64,000 nt of DNA from Arenibacterium halophilum (GCF_005938225.1 NZ_VCPC01000004.1:186001-250000), one strand, 5' to 3'; counted from the first letter of the stretch, positions 32,216 through 42,746 are shown. Made by a program: numbers and translations. Notes: a model not told the origin generated them from the sequence alone.

Positions 32216-32758
32216 TCAGTTCTTCATGTCGTGGCTGCCGTGATCCATGGACCCATGGACATGACACTTGGCATTCATCCTGCCGATTATCAGCGGAACC
32301 TCGACCTCGCCGACCGTGACGGCATCCATGGCATGATCCGCCTTGGCACCATGTCCGTAACCGTGCCCTTTGCCACCCGCGACAACCGTGACCTTCGGCG
32401 CCGGGTTCGGAACGTCATGCGAACCACCGGTGTCGGTCCAGTCGGCCATGCCATGTGCGCAGGTCTGGAGGGCCGGAAAATACAGCACGGTCCCGGGCGC
32501 GACATCCGGGCCGAAGGTGCCTCGGACCGTAAATTCGTCATACCAGGCATCCGGCAGATCGCCGCCGGACCATGTGACCTCGCGCAGGCCTTCGGTCATT
32601 TCGGTGCCATGGTTGTTGTAGCGCGTGGCATAGACGCCGGTCTTGGTCGTCAGCTTCCACCCGGCCCTGGGCATCGGCTTGGCGGCATAAAACCCTTCGG
32701 GCAGCGTGATGTGAACGGTGTGGGTCTCCAACAAGATGCGCGCGCGGACGCATCGCAT
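32216..32758 (-). pseudogene. YcnI (DUF1775) fragment, apparently joined to a PCu(A)C-like C-terminus
   Basis: The 180-codon frame matches the later part of YcnI copper-binding proteins (HITLPEGFYAAKPMPRAGW, EVTWSGGDLPDAWYDEFTVR). The signal peptide and the N-terminal copper-binding His segment are absent: upstream sequence is two GC-rich inverted repeats. Another frame just upstream reads SGCDASA, like the lost YcnI HGCDG segment. The last 35 residues (VGEVEVPLIIGRMNA, then HGSMDHGSHDMKN) look more like the end of a PCu(A)C copper chaperone than YcnI. It is read as a 5'-truncated, possibly chimeric remnant; an unusual intact cytoplasmic protein is less likely. Confidence 0.6.
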
Positions 32759-32823
32759 CCTGAGCGAATAGGCGGCCCGTGGGGCCGCGGATCTGACAGG
32801 GACGGCCCGCAGAGGGCCAGCGA

Positions 32824-33171
32824 TCAGATCACGGTCGGAGGAGCACTTGGAGAGCGGCCATGATCCCGCGCCTGCGCGGTGCGATGCAGATCATTCGCCT
32901 GAGTCCAGGCTGCAAACGGCAAAAGCACAGAAGTGATTTCGGCCGGAGCCGGAACAGGCGTGTCCGGGACAAGGTGACAAAAGGGGCAGTGATGATCGTG
33001 GGCGCTCTCGCCCCCACAGACATCATCCAGGCTCATGCCCATCAGGGTAATATGGGCCTCGGCCGCATCTACGCGATCCGGCGCCATCATGGCCGCAGAC
33101 ACAGCGCTTCCCACAATCAGGAGAATCGCAGCAGCAATGCTAATCAGTCGATGCCGCAACAGATCGGTCAT
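32824..33171 (-). CDS. DUF2946-like small membrane protein
   Basis: The 115-aa product has an N-terminal hydrophobic helix (LISIAAAILLIVGSAVSAAMM) and a Cys/His cluster (CGGESAHDHHCPFCHLVPD) followed by a proline-rich stretch, as in DUF2946 proteins that often sit in copper-related clusters. The ATG at 33171 opens MTDLLRHRL; a longer TTG start exists. It is in line with the YcnI remnant and Sco1 gene, supporting a metal-related role. Function not established. Confidence 0.6.
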   Translation of the reverse strand: MTDLLRHRLISIAAAILLIVGSAVSAAMMAPDRVDAAEAHITLMGMSLDDVCGGESAHDHHCPFCHLVPDTPVPAPAEITSVLLPFAAWTQANDLHRTAQARDHGRSPSAPPTVI

Positions 33172-33204
33172 GGTGTGTGCCGGTTTGCGCGCCAAACCTG
33201 CACG

Positions 33205-33897
33205 TCAGGCATCCCGTACACGCCGCCGCCTCGTCCCGCCGGACAGAAGGATAATGCAGAACGCCCCTTCGGCCACGATGGTCACTCCATAGGCGGGCAT
33301 GAAGGCGTCGACCGCGGCAGGTGCAAAGACCCTCAGTGAACTGCCGATGAGGTAAACGATCCCCGCTGCAATGATTCCGGCTCCGATGATGCGCGGGATC
33401 AGGTGTGAGACCCAGATCAGTACGCCAGTCAGCAGGCAGTTGATCGCAAAGAAGACGAGCCCGAGGTCGTAGCCGTGGGCATGCAGAGTCAGCGCATGAA
33501 GCGCCATCGCCTCTGCCTGTTGCTTGGCAAGCTCGGGCGCGCCCGTGATCAGAAGCAGCGCGGATTGCATGTGCATCAGGTTGATGGCGATCATCACAGA
33601 CTGGATCAGCCGGAACACCATCGCAGTCAACGCCATAACCGGCGCGACCGGATAGAAGATGACGTAGAGCAGAATGGCCAGCGCCGCATCCGCCGCTGCC
33701 ATGACGATATCCGCCGCGATCGCCAGCCGGAACGTGCCGACGGCATTTTGTATTGCGCTTGCGGTGGCGGCTGGGTCGTCGAAGTCTACAAGCGGACCAC
33801 GCGCTAGCACTTCCGCACCAAGGCCACAGACGATGATTACCAGGTAGAGCAGACCGGCGAGGCGGAGGGTGGCGGGCGAGCGGCTGGAAAACGTCAT
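33205..33897 (-). CDS. DUF4386-family membrane protein
   Basis: The 230-aa product has about six membrane segments: LRLAGLLYLVIIVCGLGAEVL, DIVMAAADAALAILLYVIFY, and a pair RIIGAGIIAAGIVYLIGSS and YGVTIVAEGAFCIILLSGG. The Arg-Leu-Ala-Gly-Leu-Leu-Tyr-Leu start and the layout fit DUF4386. AGGAGACC precedes the ATG at 33897. No function is known for the family. It converges on nothing and precedes the DUF2946-like gene by 33 bp on the same strand. Confidence 0.75.
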   Translation of the reverse strand: MTFSSRSPATLRLAGLLYLVIIVCGLGAEVLARGPLVDFDDPAATASAIQNAVGTFRLAIAADIVMAAADAALAILLYVIFYPVAPVMALTAMVFRLIQSVMIAINLMHMQSALLLITGAPELAKQQAEAMALHALTLHAHGYDLGLVFFAINCLLTGVLIWVSHLIPRIIGAGIIAAGIVYLIGSSLRVFAPAAVDAFMPAYGVTIVAEGAFCIILLSGGTRRRRVRDA

Positions 33898-33946
33898 GAA
33901 TGGGTCTCCTCTTGGTACCTGCGACGGTCCACCAATGCATCCAATG

Positions 33947-34210
33947 TTATCGGCGCCCCAGCAAAGCGCAAAGTCCGGCAAGGCTGGGCCGCCTCCCGAA
34001 CACTGGTTGTCGGGGCCAAGCATCGGCTGCCTTTTCCGTCAGGTTGGCCGACAAAAGCCGAAGCCTGTTTCCAAAAATCATGTCCAGCGAGAAGGCGATC
34101 GGCAGGGCGATCGGAAAGCTCTGTCCCCACACCTGCAGCCACGGGACCGAAGCTCCGAATTCCAGAAGGCTGAATACACCCGAAAGAGCCGTCGACATGA
34201 AAGTTGACAT
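33947..34210 (-). CDS. Possible DUF2798-like small membrane protein
   Basis: This is an 87-codon frame. The first 58 residues (MSTFMSTALSGVFSLLEFG, then VWGQSFPIALPIAFSLDMIF) look like the two-helix DUF2798 family, but about 15 residues usually found before this point are missing. The tail after ANLTEKA is not family-like. It could be a trimmed or decaying gene. The start ATG is at 34210 with no strong ribosome site. Confidence 0.4.
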   Translation of the reverse strand: MSTFMSTALSGVFSLLEFGASVPWLQVWGQSFPIALPIAFSLDMIFGNRLRLLSANLTEKAADAWPRQPVFGRRPSLAGLCALLGRR

Positions 34211-34241
34211 AACCAGAGAGCCTTAAAGACGTTGAAGGTGG

Positions 34242-34388
34242 CTATGGTCGATCATCTCGAGCGACGTCCAACTTGGCCAGAGTTTCGGCTGCGGCCGTCA
34301 ACTCCGCCAAGGCGTTCGGCTCTCCGTGCTGGTCCGCGGTACTCGCGCCGCGGGGGGCTTGGGTTTGAAGTTGGTCCGGAACGGTCAT
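34242..34388 (-). CDS. Possible short ORF divergent from the LysR remnant
   Basis: A 48-codon frame starts at ATG 34388 with AAGGAAG 6 bp upstream and reads MTVPDQLQTQAPRGASTADQ at the N-terminus, then an alanine-rich helix. No family is recognised. It lies opposite the broken LysR gene, where a regulated target gene would be expected, and may itself be a fragment. The rest of 33898-34506 holds only the DUF2798-like frame and promoter-sized gaps. Confidence 0.25.
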   Translation of the reverse strand: MTVPDQLQTQAPRGASTADQHGEPNALAELTAAAETLAKLDVARDDRP

Positions 34389-34506
34389 GTTCGCTTCCTT
34401 GTGCTGAACATAAGCCTATGATCGGAACGCCTTTGGCGAAATCTGTTGGTTTCGGAACCCATCGTTCTGTAAATGGAACGAAATGGGGTTACGAAATGAC
34501 CGGGCA

Positions 34507-34760
34507 ATGGACCTGAACCAGGCCTAATACCTGGTACATGTCGTGGAAGGAATGGCTATTCGCACTTGGCATCCCCAAGTCCCGTCTGAGCAGGCAAGTG
34601 AAGACGCTTGAAGAGGTTCTTGGAAATCAGCTCCTGAACCGGGGTTCAAGACACATGGCGCTGACCGCAGCAGGCGAGGCCTTTATTCGTCATGCCCGCA
34701 TGGCGCTGGACTGCATGGTGGCTGCCGAAGCGGCCGCTGCCGAGGGACCCGGCGCAATCG
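34507..34760 (+). pseudogene. LysR-family regulator remnant (stop codon, frameshift, 3' truncation)
   Basis: From ATG 34507 the frame reads MDLNQA then TAA (34525-34527), then YLVHVVEG, the normal start of a LysR helix-turn-helix. The match then shifts frame and continues ALGIPKSRLSRQVKTLEEVL, then GNQLLNRGSRHMALTAAGEA up to about AAEGPGAI. No effector domain follows; sequence beyond about 34770 belongs to a minus-strand DUF4345 fragment. Three separate lesions make it a clear pseudogene. The 111-codon plus-strand open frame from 34538 is only its middle part. Confidence 0.75.
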
Positions 34761-34770
34761 CACTGCCAGC

Positions 34771-34866
34771 CTATGTCTGCGGTGCGAACAGGATGGAAGG
34801 GCCGATGACAAGCGCGATGAGGCCGGAAAGGCCAAGCGCGATCTTTTCGAACATGGTGGCTCTCAT
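34771..34866 (-). pseudogene. Truncated DUF4345-like membrane protein gene
   Basis: A minus-strand frame starts MRATMFEKIALGLSGLIALV and continues IGPSILFAPQT, then TAG. This is the first 31 codons of a DUF4345-type protein (first membrane helix), which usually has about 130 residues. The break coincides with the truncated end of the LysR remnant, suggesting one deletion removed the 3' ends of both genes. Family assignment rests on this short helix and on its position beside an NmrA-like gene and an AraC gene. Confidence 0.5.
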
Positions 34867-34891
34867 GTCATGATCCCTTCGTCAGGTGCTG

Positions 34892-35719
34892 TCAGTCCGC
34901 GCTTTTCCAGGCACCGGTTCGGGCGGCCTCAAGGGCGAAATCGGCAAAGTCGCGGGGCGGGCGACCAAGCGCGCGCATCACGCCGTCTGTGGTGTGGGCG
35001 TTGCGCCCATCCAGCGTTTCGCGCGCGATGGCAGTAAAGACATCGGCGACGAAGCTGCCGCCCGCCTGCGCAATATTTGCGTGAAATTCCTCGAAGCTGA
35101 TCGGGAGATGCCGGATATCGCGGCCGGTGGCCTGCGACAGCTCGTCCGCCATGTCCGCGAAGGTCATCAGCCGCGGGCCGGTCACCTCGTAAAGCGCGCC
35201 TCGGTGCCCTTCTTCGGTCAGCGCCGCGACCACGACATCAGCGATGTCGTCGATGTCGATGATGGGTTCAACGACATGCCCTCCGGGCATCGGAAGAACG
35301 CCGCCCAGGACCGGATCACGCAGGTAACCTTCGGAAAAGTTTTGCGCGAACCACGCAGCCCGAACAATGGTGAAGTCGATGTTTGAATTGCGCACCACCT
35401 CCTCGCCCAGCCGGGCATGGTGTTCGCCGCGACCTGAAAGCAGCACAAGATGCCCGACCCCCATATCGCTGGCGGTGTCGCAAAGGGACCCGAGCTTTTC
35501 CACAGCCCCGGGAAAGGCAAGGTCGGGGAAGTAGGTGACATAGGCTGCTCGGGCTCCGCGCAGGGCCGGTGCCCAGGTATCGGGCGCCTCCCAGTCGAAA
35601 GGCGTGGCGGACCTGCGCGAGCCGCGGCGCACAGGCAGGCCCCGCGCTTCGAGGCCGTCGGCAACGCGGCAGCCGGTTTTTCCGGTCGCGCCGATAACGA
35701 GGATCGGTTGGTCTTGCAT
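34892..35719 (-). CDS. NmrA-like NAD(P)-binding protein
   Basis: The 275-aa product is an atypical short-chain dehydrogenase: nucleotide-binding motif VIGATGKTGCRVADGLEARG at about residues 7-26, LVLLSGRGEHHARLGEE, DFTIVRAAWFAQNFSEG and DIDDIADVVVAALTEEGHRG, typical of the NmrA/AzoB group. The catalytic Tyr-x3-Lys is not obvious. It could be an oxidoreductase or a redox sensor. It lies 109 bp downstream of an AraC-type gene on the same strand. Confidence 0.82.
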   Translation of the reverse strand: MQDQPILVIGATGKTGCRVADGLEARGLPVRRGSRRSATPFDWEAPDTWAPALRGARAAYVTYFPDLAFPGAVEKLGSLCDTASDMGVGHLVLLSGRGEHHARLGEEVVRNSNIDFTIVRAAWFAQNFSEGYLRDPVLGGVLPMPGGHVVEPIIDIDDIADVVVAALTEEGHRGALYEVTGPRLMTFADMADELSQATGRDIRHLPISFEEFHANIAQAGGSFVADVFTAIARETLDGRNAHTTDGVMRALGRPPRDFADFALEAARTGAWKSAD

Positions 35720-35828
35720 CGGGTTCTCTCCTTGGCTTCAGTTTCGGTGGCCAAGGGATAGGCGCGCCCGGGCAGCGCGGTATTGACCAGCCTTGCCAGC
35801 TTTTTGACCGACCTCGCCAATTCATCCA

Positions 35829-36833
35829 TCAGCCGCGGAGCAGGCCTTTACGATAGGTCGCCGGAGTCGTGCCCACCCAGCGCTTGAACGCACGGGTAAA
35901 AGCGCTTTGCTCGGAAAACCCGGTGAGGAACGCGATCTCGGCCAGTGAATGGCTTTCGTCGCGCAAAAGCCCCTCGGCAAGGTCGCGACGGGTGTCCTCG
36001 GTGAGGCTCTGGAAGCTCATCCCGTGATCCGAAAGACGCCGGTGGAAGGACCGTGCGCTCAGCCCGAGACTGCGGGCGATCTCAGCCAGCTTCGGCGTGC
36101 CTTCGCTGAGCGACTGGGCAATCGCGGCCTGAGCCTGGGTGACAAGCGCAGGCTCTCTGGTAATCTCGGACAATTCCGCGTCGAGATGTGTAGCGAGGTA
36201 TTGCGAAATGCCCTCGTCCCCAAGGATGTTTGGCCGGGTCAGCGTCTCGTTGGAATAAAGGATCGCGTCGAGGTGGGCGCCGAATCGCACCGGGCAGCCG
36301 AAGTATTTCTCGTGCGCAAGGACCGAGCGTGGCGCGGGATGCCGAACCAGAACCTCCACTGGCGCAAGCCGCTCCGGGCAAACCTGCCGCGCGATGGACA
36401 CGGCGCTGGCCAGCGTGGCCTCGTTCGACAGCCGCATCCCGAGGCGCCGTTCACCCGCGCGATGCAGGATGAAATGCGTGCCCCCCGTCGCCGGGCGCAG
36501 CTCGTATTCGACGACGCTGCTCCAGAGACGTGCGTAGCGTTCAACTCGCGCACAAGAGGCCCCAAGTGTCGTCGCGGCCTTGAAGGCCAGCCCGAGCGCA
36601 CCGTATTCGTCGAGCCGCATTGAGGCGCCCGTGCGCAATGGCAGATCGGTCACATCAATCTGCGCGGCGATCCTCTCGAGCATGTCATAGTACCGCTCGG
36701 CTGGAATCATCTGACCGGGATCCCAGGGCGCAGCGGGGGCGATCCCGACACTGTCCAGCAATGCCGCAGCATCGACGCCACCGCCCGCCGCGGCGACCAC
36801 CTTTCGCGCGAAGAGCGATGTCACATAGCCCAT
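35829..36833 (-). CDS. AraC-family transcriptional regulator (OruR/ArgR-like layout)
   Basis: The 334-aa product has an arabinose-binding-type N-terminal domain (residues about 15-200, with IPAERYYDMLERIAAQI and GALGLAFKAATTLG). The C-terminal double HTH (about 235-330) has TPKLAEIARSLGLSARSFHR and HSLAEIAFLTGFSEQSAFTR, ending FKRWVGTTPATYRK. This is the usual layout of OruR-like regulators. It probably controls the NmrA-like and (now truncated) DUF4345 genes downstream. Confidence 0.88.
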   Translation of the reverse strand: MGYVTSLFARKVVAAAGGGVDAAALLDSVGIAPAAPWDPGQMIPAERYYDMLERIAAQIDVTDLPLRTGASMRLDEYGALGLAFKAATTLGASCARVERYARLWSSVVEYELRPATGGTHFILHRAGERRLGMRLSNEATLASAVSIARQVCPERLAPVEVLVRHPAPRSVLAHEKYFGCPVRFGAHLDAILYSNETLTRPNILGDEGISQYLATHLDAELSEITREPALVTQAQAAIAQSLSEGTPKLAEIARSLGLSARSFHRRLSDHGMSFQSLTEDTRRDLAEGLLRDESHSLAEIAFLTGFSEQSAFTRAFKRWVGTTPATYRKGLLRG

Positions 36834-37061
36834 GCCGTCATTCTACGCTGCACTTGGTAATCAGCCAAGCGCGGGGTGGAACCCGGCGCGGGGCAGACCG
36901 GATTTCCGATTAACGATAGAATTTAAATCCGACCTGTACGTGCAGCGATCTTTCGATCTCCACCCGCAATTGACCTGAGAGACAGCAGCGCGATGCCGGT
37001 TACCCGCATAGACCGGCGCTTGTACCAGACGCATGCGCGCGCCGCACACGAATTATGGGTA

Positions 37062-37082
37062 ACTTTCCGAAACTCGGAAAGT
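37062..37082. promoter_or_regulatory. Perfect inverted repeat, operator-like
   Basis: ACTTTCCGA - AAC - TCGGAAAGT: 9-bp arms with a 3-bp spacer and no T-run on either side, so it resembles a dimeric-regulator operator more than a terminator. No intact gene starts right beside it; it may be a leftover operator. Confidence 0.4.
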
Positions 37083-37102
37083 ATCCAACGGAGCAAACCT
37101 GT

Positions 37103-37132
37103 TAGGACCGCGCACAACTATGCGCGATCCTA
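37103..37132 (-). terminator. Hairpin downstream of gyrB
   Basis: TAGGA-CGCGCA arms flank a 6-nt loop, starting 7 bp past the gyrB stop. The single mismatch becomes a G-U wobble only on the gyrB (minus) transcript, which favours an RNA hairpin serving gyrB. There is no T-run, so intrinsic termination is uncertain. Confidence 0.4.
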
Positions 37133-37139
37133 CAAACCG

Positions 37140-39584
<2,445 letters not shown>

Positions 39585-39635
39585 TTAGATACTGTTTTTT
39601 GGGGGGGTTGTCACGCACCTGCCCCATATTTTGTG

Positions 39636-40256
39636 CTAAAGCAGAGGGATCAGCACCCCGACCACAATCAGCAGCCCGCCGGACACAAGGTTCAGCCGCC
39701 GCACGCCACCCGGCGAGGCGATAAAGCGGCGCATCTTGTCGATGACGAGGGCGAAAAACAGGTTCCCCACCAACGGCATCAGCGCCGACAACCCGACGAT
39801 CACGGCAATATCCATGCCCGAGATCCGGCGCAGGTCAAAAAACCCCGGCAGCACGCTCATGTAGAACAGGATCGCTTTGGGATTGCCAAGGATCACCGCT
39901 ACCCCGGCCGCAAACCCCGCCAGCCGCCCGGGCCGTGTCAGCCGCGCATCGGTCGCGATGGGCCGGTCGGCATTGCGCACCAGCATCACGCCCATGACAA
40001 GGAAGATCGCCGCCGCAACCCAGCGCAGCAGCGACATCAGCCATGTCACTTCCTGCACCAGCCACGAAACGCCCATGATCGCGATAAAGGGCCACATCAT
40101 GTCGCCCACCACCACGCCCAGCGCCAAGGGCCACGCCCCGGCAAAGCCGCCCGAAACGGTACGCGCCACCAAAGCCAGCCACACCGGCCCCGGCGTCAGG
40201 AACAGCGCCAGCAGCGCCCCGGCATAGAGCGCCAGATCGACAAACCCGATCGTCAT
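39636..40256 (-). CDS. LysE/RhtB-family exporter
   Basis: The 206-aa product has about six membrane segments and the LysE signature FLTPGPVWLALVARTVSGGF near the N-terminus, plus GNPKAILFYMSVLPGFFDL. The family exports amino acids and related small molecules; the substrate here is unknown. Its ATG overlaps the recF stop by 4 bp (ATGA), so it is translationally coupled to recF. gyrB follows 78 bp downstream. Confidence 0.9.
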   Translation of the reverse strand: MTIGFVDLALYAGALLALFLTPGPVWLALVARTVSGGFAGAWPLALGVVVGDMMWPFIAIMGVSWLVQEVTWLMSLLRWVAAAIFLVMGVMLVRNADRPIATDARLTRPGRLAGFAAGVAVILGNPKAILFYMSVLPGFFDLRRISGMDIAVIVGLSALMPLVGNLFFALVIDKMRRFIASPGGVRRLNLVSGGLLIVVGVLIPLL

Positions 40257-41353
40257 GCCAGGCGCACCCGGCTTTCACCGCCGGTTTCCGTCACTTCCAG
40301 CATCTGCGCCCGCTCTCCCAATTCGGCAAACAATTCCGGCCCGGTTCCCGTCATCCAGGCCTGCGCACCCAACGCGCAAATCTCGTCATAAAGCGCCGCC
40401 CGTCGCCCCGCGTCCAGATGCGCGGCCACCTCGTCCAGCAACAGCAGCGGCGCCTGCCCGATCCGCGTCTGCAAGGCCCGCGCATTGGCAAGGATCAGCG
40501 ACACCAGCAGCGCCTTCTGCTCGCCGGTCGAACAATCGCGCGCGGGCACGCCCTTGTCGGCATACACCCCGTACAGATCGCTGCGATGCGGCCCGACCAG
40601 CGTGCGACCCGCGCTCAGGTCGCGAAACCGGCTCTCGGCCAGCGCCTCGCGGAGATCACCTTCGGTCTCGGGCATCTCGCCCTCGGTCTGCACCAGCTCC
40701 AGCGCGGCAGCGGGAAAGGCCGTCTGCGCGCCCTCCTGCGCCGCGGCCAGCTCGGCCAGCGCCGCCCGCCGCGCCACGTCGATGCGATGCCCCGCCTCGG
40801 CCATCTGCCGCTCCAGCGCGCCATACCAATGGGCGTCACGCACCATGTCCTTCAACAGCCGGTTGCGCTCGCGCATCGCTTTTTCATAGGCCAGCGAAGC
40901 TTCGGCATGACCGGGGTCGAAACTCAGCACCATCCGGTCCAGAAACCGCCGCCGCCCGTCCGCACCTTCGATCCACAGCCGGTCCATCGCAGGCACCAGC
41001 CACAACACCCGCACCAGCGCGCCCAGCGCCACCTGGCTCGCGGCTTTGCCGTCAATCGTCACCTGCCGCGCCGCGCCACCTTCGGAAAACGTCTCGATCT
41101 CGCGCGGGGCGCCCTGCCCCGACACCACCGCCGACAGCTTCCAGCCCAGCGCCTCGGGCCGGCGCGTCATCTCGGCCGCGCTCGCCCGGCGCAACCCCCG
41201 CCCCGGCGAAAACAACGAGACCGCCTCAAGGATATTGGTCTTGCCCGCGCCATTCGGCCCGAACAGCGCCACAGGCCGCGCGTCCACCTCCATCCGCACC
41301 ACGCGATGCGACCGGAAATGCGACATCATCAGCGATTGCAGAGCAATCGTCAT
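40253..41353 (-). CDS. recF: DNA replication and repair protein RecF
   Basis: RecF is an SMC-like ATPase that loads RecA at gaps with RecO and RecR. The 366-aa product starts with LQSLMMSHFRSHRVVRM, has Walker A GPNGAGKTN (about residues 32-40), the signature region STGEQKALLVSLILANA and Walker B LLLLDEVAAHLD. The length is normal. It lies downstream of dnaN across a 78-bp gap containing a repeat element. Confidence 0.96.
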   Translation of the reverse strand: MTIALQSLMMSHFRSHRVVRMEVDARPVALFGPNGAGKTNILEAVSLFSPGRGLRRASAAEMTRRPEALGWKLSAVVSGQGAPREIETFSEGGAARQVTIDGKAASQVALGALVRVLWLVPAMDRLWIEGADGRRRFLDRMVLSFDPGHAEASLAYEKAMRERNRLLKDMVRDAHWYGALERQMAEAGHRIDVARRAALAELAAAQEGAQTAFPAAALELVQTEGEMPETEGDLREALAESRFRDLSAGRTLVGPHRSDLYGVYADKGVPARDCSTGEQKALLVSLILANARALQTRIGQAPLLLLDEVAAHLDAGRRAALYDEICALGAQAWMTGTGPELFAELGERAQMLEVTETGGESRVRLA

Positions 41354-41375
41354 GCCCCAAAGTCAGCCAGAACAG

Positions 41376-41419
41376 GCCCCTGGTTTCTTCTTTGCAAAAA
41401 TACTCCTGCCGGAGGCATC
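41376..41419 (-). repeat. Interspersed repeat unit between dnaN and recF
   Basis: Read on the minus strand it contains CCGGCAGGAGTATTTTTGC then AAAGAAGAA. The GGAGTATTTTT core also occurs in the gap after ubiB (49183-49240). Such GGAGTATTTTT-purine elements are commonly seen between genes in Rhodobacterales genomes. Confidence 0.45.
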
Positions 41420-41431
41420 GGCGCAGCCGAT

Positions 41432-42550
41432 TCAGACCCGCATCGGCATGACGACGTATACGGCCGTCTCGTCATTGCCTTCCCGCATCAGGGTCGGGTC
41501 GCCGGACGAGTTGAACAGGAACACGGCATTCTCACGATCGACCTGGCTGGCGATTTCCAGCAGGTATTTCGCGTTGAACCCGATATCCAGCCGCTCGTCG
41601 CCATAGGCCACGGCCAATTCTTCCTCGGCGGCGCCGCTGTCGGGCGCGTTGACCGACAGGATCAGCCGGTCTTCGTCCAGCTGCAACTTCACCGCGCGCG
41701 AGCGTTCCGAAGACACCGTCGCCACGCGGTCCACCGCCTGCGCAAATTCGCTGGCGTCCACTTCCAGGCGCTTGGTATTTCCCTGCGGAATAACGCGGGT
41801 GTAATCGGGGAAGGTCCCGTCGATAACCTTGGACGTCAACGTGATATCGGGCGTGGCAAAGCGCACTTTGGTTTCGCTGACCGATACGGCAATCGCCATG
41901 TCATCGTCTTCAAGCAGCTTGCGCAGCTCGCCCACGGTCTTGCGTGGCACGATCACACCGGGCATGTCTTCCGCGCCCTGCGGCAGATCGGCATCAATCC
42001 GGGCCAGCCGGTGCCCATCGGTCGCGACGCAGCGCAGCACCCGGCCGCCGTCTCCGTCCGAGACATGCATGTAGACGCCGTTCAGATAGTACCGGGTCTC
42101 TTCCGTGGAAATCGCGAATTTCGACTTGTCGAACAGGCGGCGCAGCACCTTTGCGGGGGCCGAAAAATTCGACTGGTATTCCGAGCTGGCCATCACGGGG
42201 AAATCCTCGCGCGGCAGGGTCGCCAGCGAAAAGCTCGACCGCCCGGCTTCGACCGACAACCGCCCGGCCGCGCTGTCAGCGCTCAGCGTGACAAGCGCAC
42301 CATCCGGCAGCTTGCGCACGATTTCATGCAGCGTGGTGGCCGCCACCGTTGTGGCGCCGGCGCGCTCAACCTGGGCCGGGGCCTTGTCGACCACCTCGAT
42401 ATCCAGATCGGTGGCGCGGAATTGCACGGTGTCGCCTTCGGCTTCGATCAACACGTTCGCAAGGATCGGAATCGTGTTGCGGCGCTCGACCACGGATTGC
42501 GCTTGGGCCACGGCTTTCAGTAGCGCGCCACGTTCGATGCTGATCTTCAT
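41432..42550 (-). CDS. dnaN: DNA polymerase III beta subunit (sliding clamp)
   Basis: DnaN is the processivity clamp. The 372-aa product starts MKISIERGALLKAVAQAQSV and has the three-domain clamp pattern (IPILANVLIEAEGDTVQFRA, RYYLNGVYMHVSDGDG, the hydrophobic-pocket region GFNAKYLLEIAS) and the conserved clamp ending YVVMPMRV. ATG at 42550 is standard; the open frame extends upstream without conservation. It follows dnaA by 196 bp. Confidence 0.98.
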   Translation of the reverse strand: MKISIERGALLKAVAQAQSVVERRNTIPILANVLIEAEGDTVQFRATDLDIEVVDKAPAQVERAGATTVAATTLHEIVRKLPDGALVTLSADSAAGRLSVEAGRSSFSLATLPREDFPVMASSEYQSNFSAPAKVLRRLFDKSKFAISTEETRYYLNGVYMHVSDGDGGRVLRCVATDGHRLARIDADLPQGAEDMPGVIVPRKTVGELRKLLEDDDMAIAVSVSETKVRFATPDITLTSKVIDGTFPDYTRVIPQGNTKRLEVDASEFAQAVDRVATVSSERSRAVKLQLDEDRLILSVNAPDSGAAEEELAVAYGDERLDIGFNAKYLLEIASQVDRENAVFLFNSSGDPTLMREGNDETAVYVVMPMRV

Positions 42551-42700
42551 GTCCCTCGATCCTTTAGCAACATCCGGGATCGGCAAATTAGCGGTTTGCG
42601 ACTACGACACAAGGGCTTTCGCCCGATTACGGGCCCGCTGTGGCAGGCTTGTCCGCGATTGGCCATGATCCGGTGCAATTCGTACCCCTGAATGCGCGAA

Positions 42701-42724
42701 ACCCCGGACAAGTCCGGGGTTTTT
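42701..42724. terminator. Hairpin between dnaA and dnaN
   Basis: ACCCCGGAC-AA-GTCCGGGGT is a perfect 9-bp inverted repeat 22 bp past the dnaA stop. The T-run (TTTTT) follows on the plus strand; on the dnaA strand only TTT follows. It may act as a weak terminator or attenuator of dnaA transcripts entering dnaN. Confidence 0.45.
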
Positions 42725-42746
42725 CACAGTGTTTCGGCCGGGCCTC

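Larger units (their letters stand above)
36834..37139. other. Intergenic region between the AraC gene and gyrB
   Basis: These 306 bases hold no convincing gene. They contain a perfect 9-bp inverted repeat (37062-37082) and a hairpin just past the gyrB stop (37103-37132), listed separately, and an AT-rich patch near 36905-36930 that may be the AraC promoter. Confidence 0.6.

Noticed and set aside
34538-34873. The 111-codon frame read as a short intact LysR-type regulator
   Set aside because: It begins in the middle of the helix-turn-helix, lacks the effector domain, and the true N-terminus is found in another frame with a stop codon, so it is part of a pseudogene.
40418-42523. A 701-codon plus-strand open frame across recF and dnaN
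   Set aside because: Antisense shadow of two well-supported genes; composition (Arg, His, Gln rich) is typical of shadow frames.
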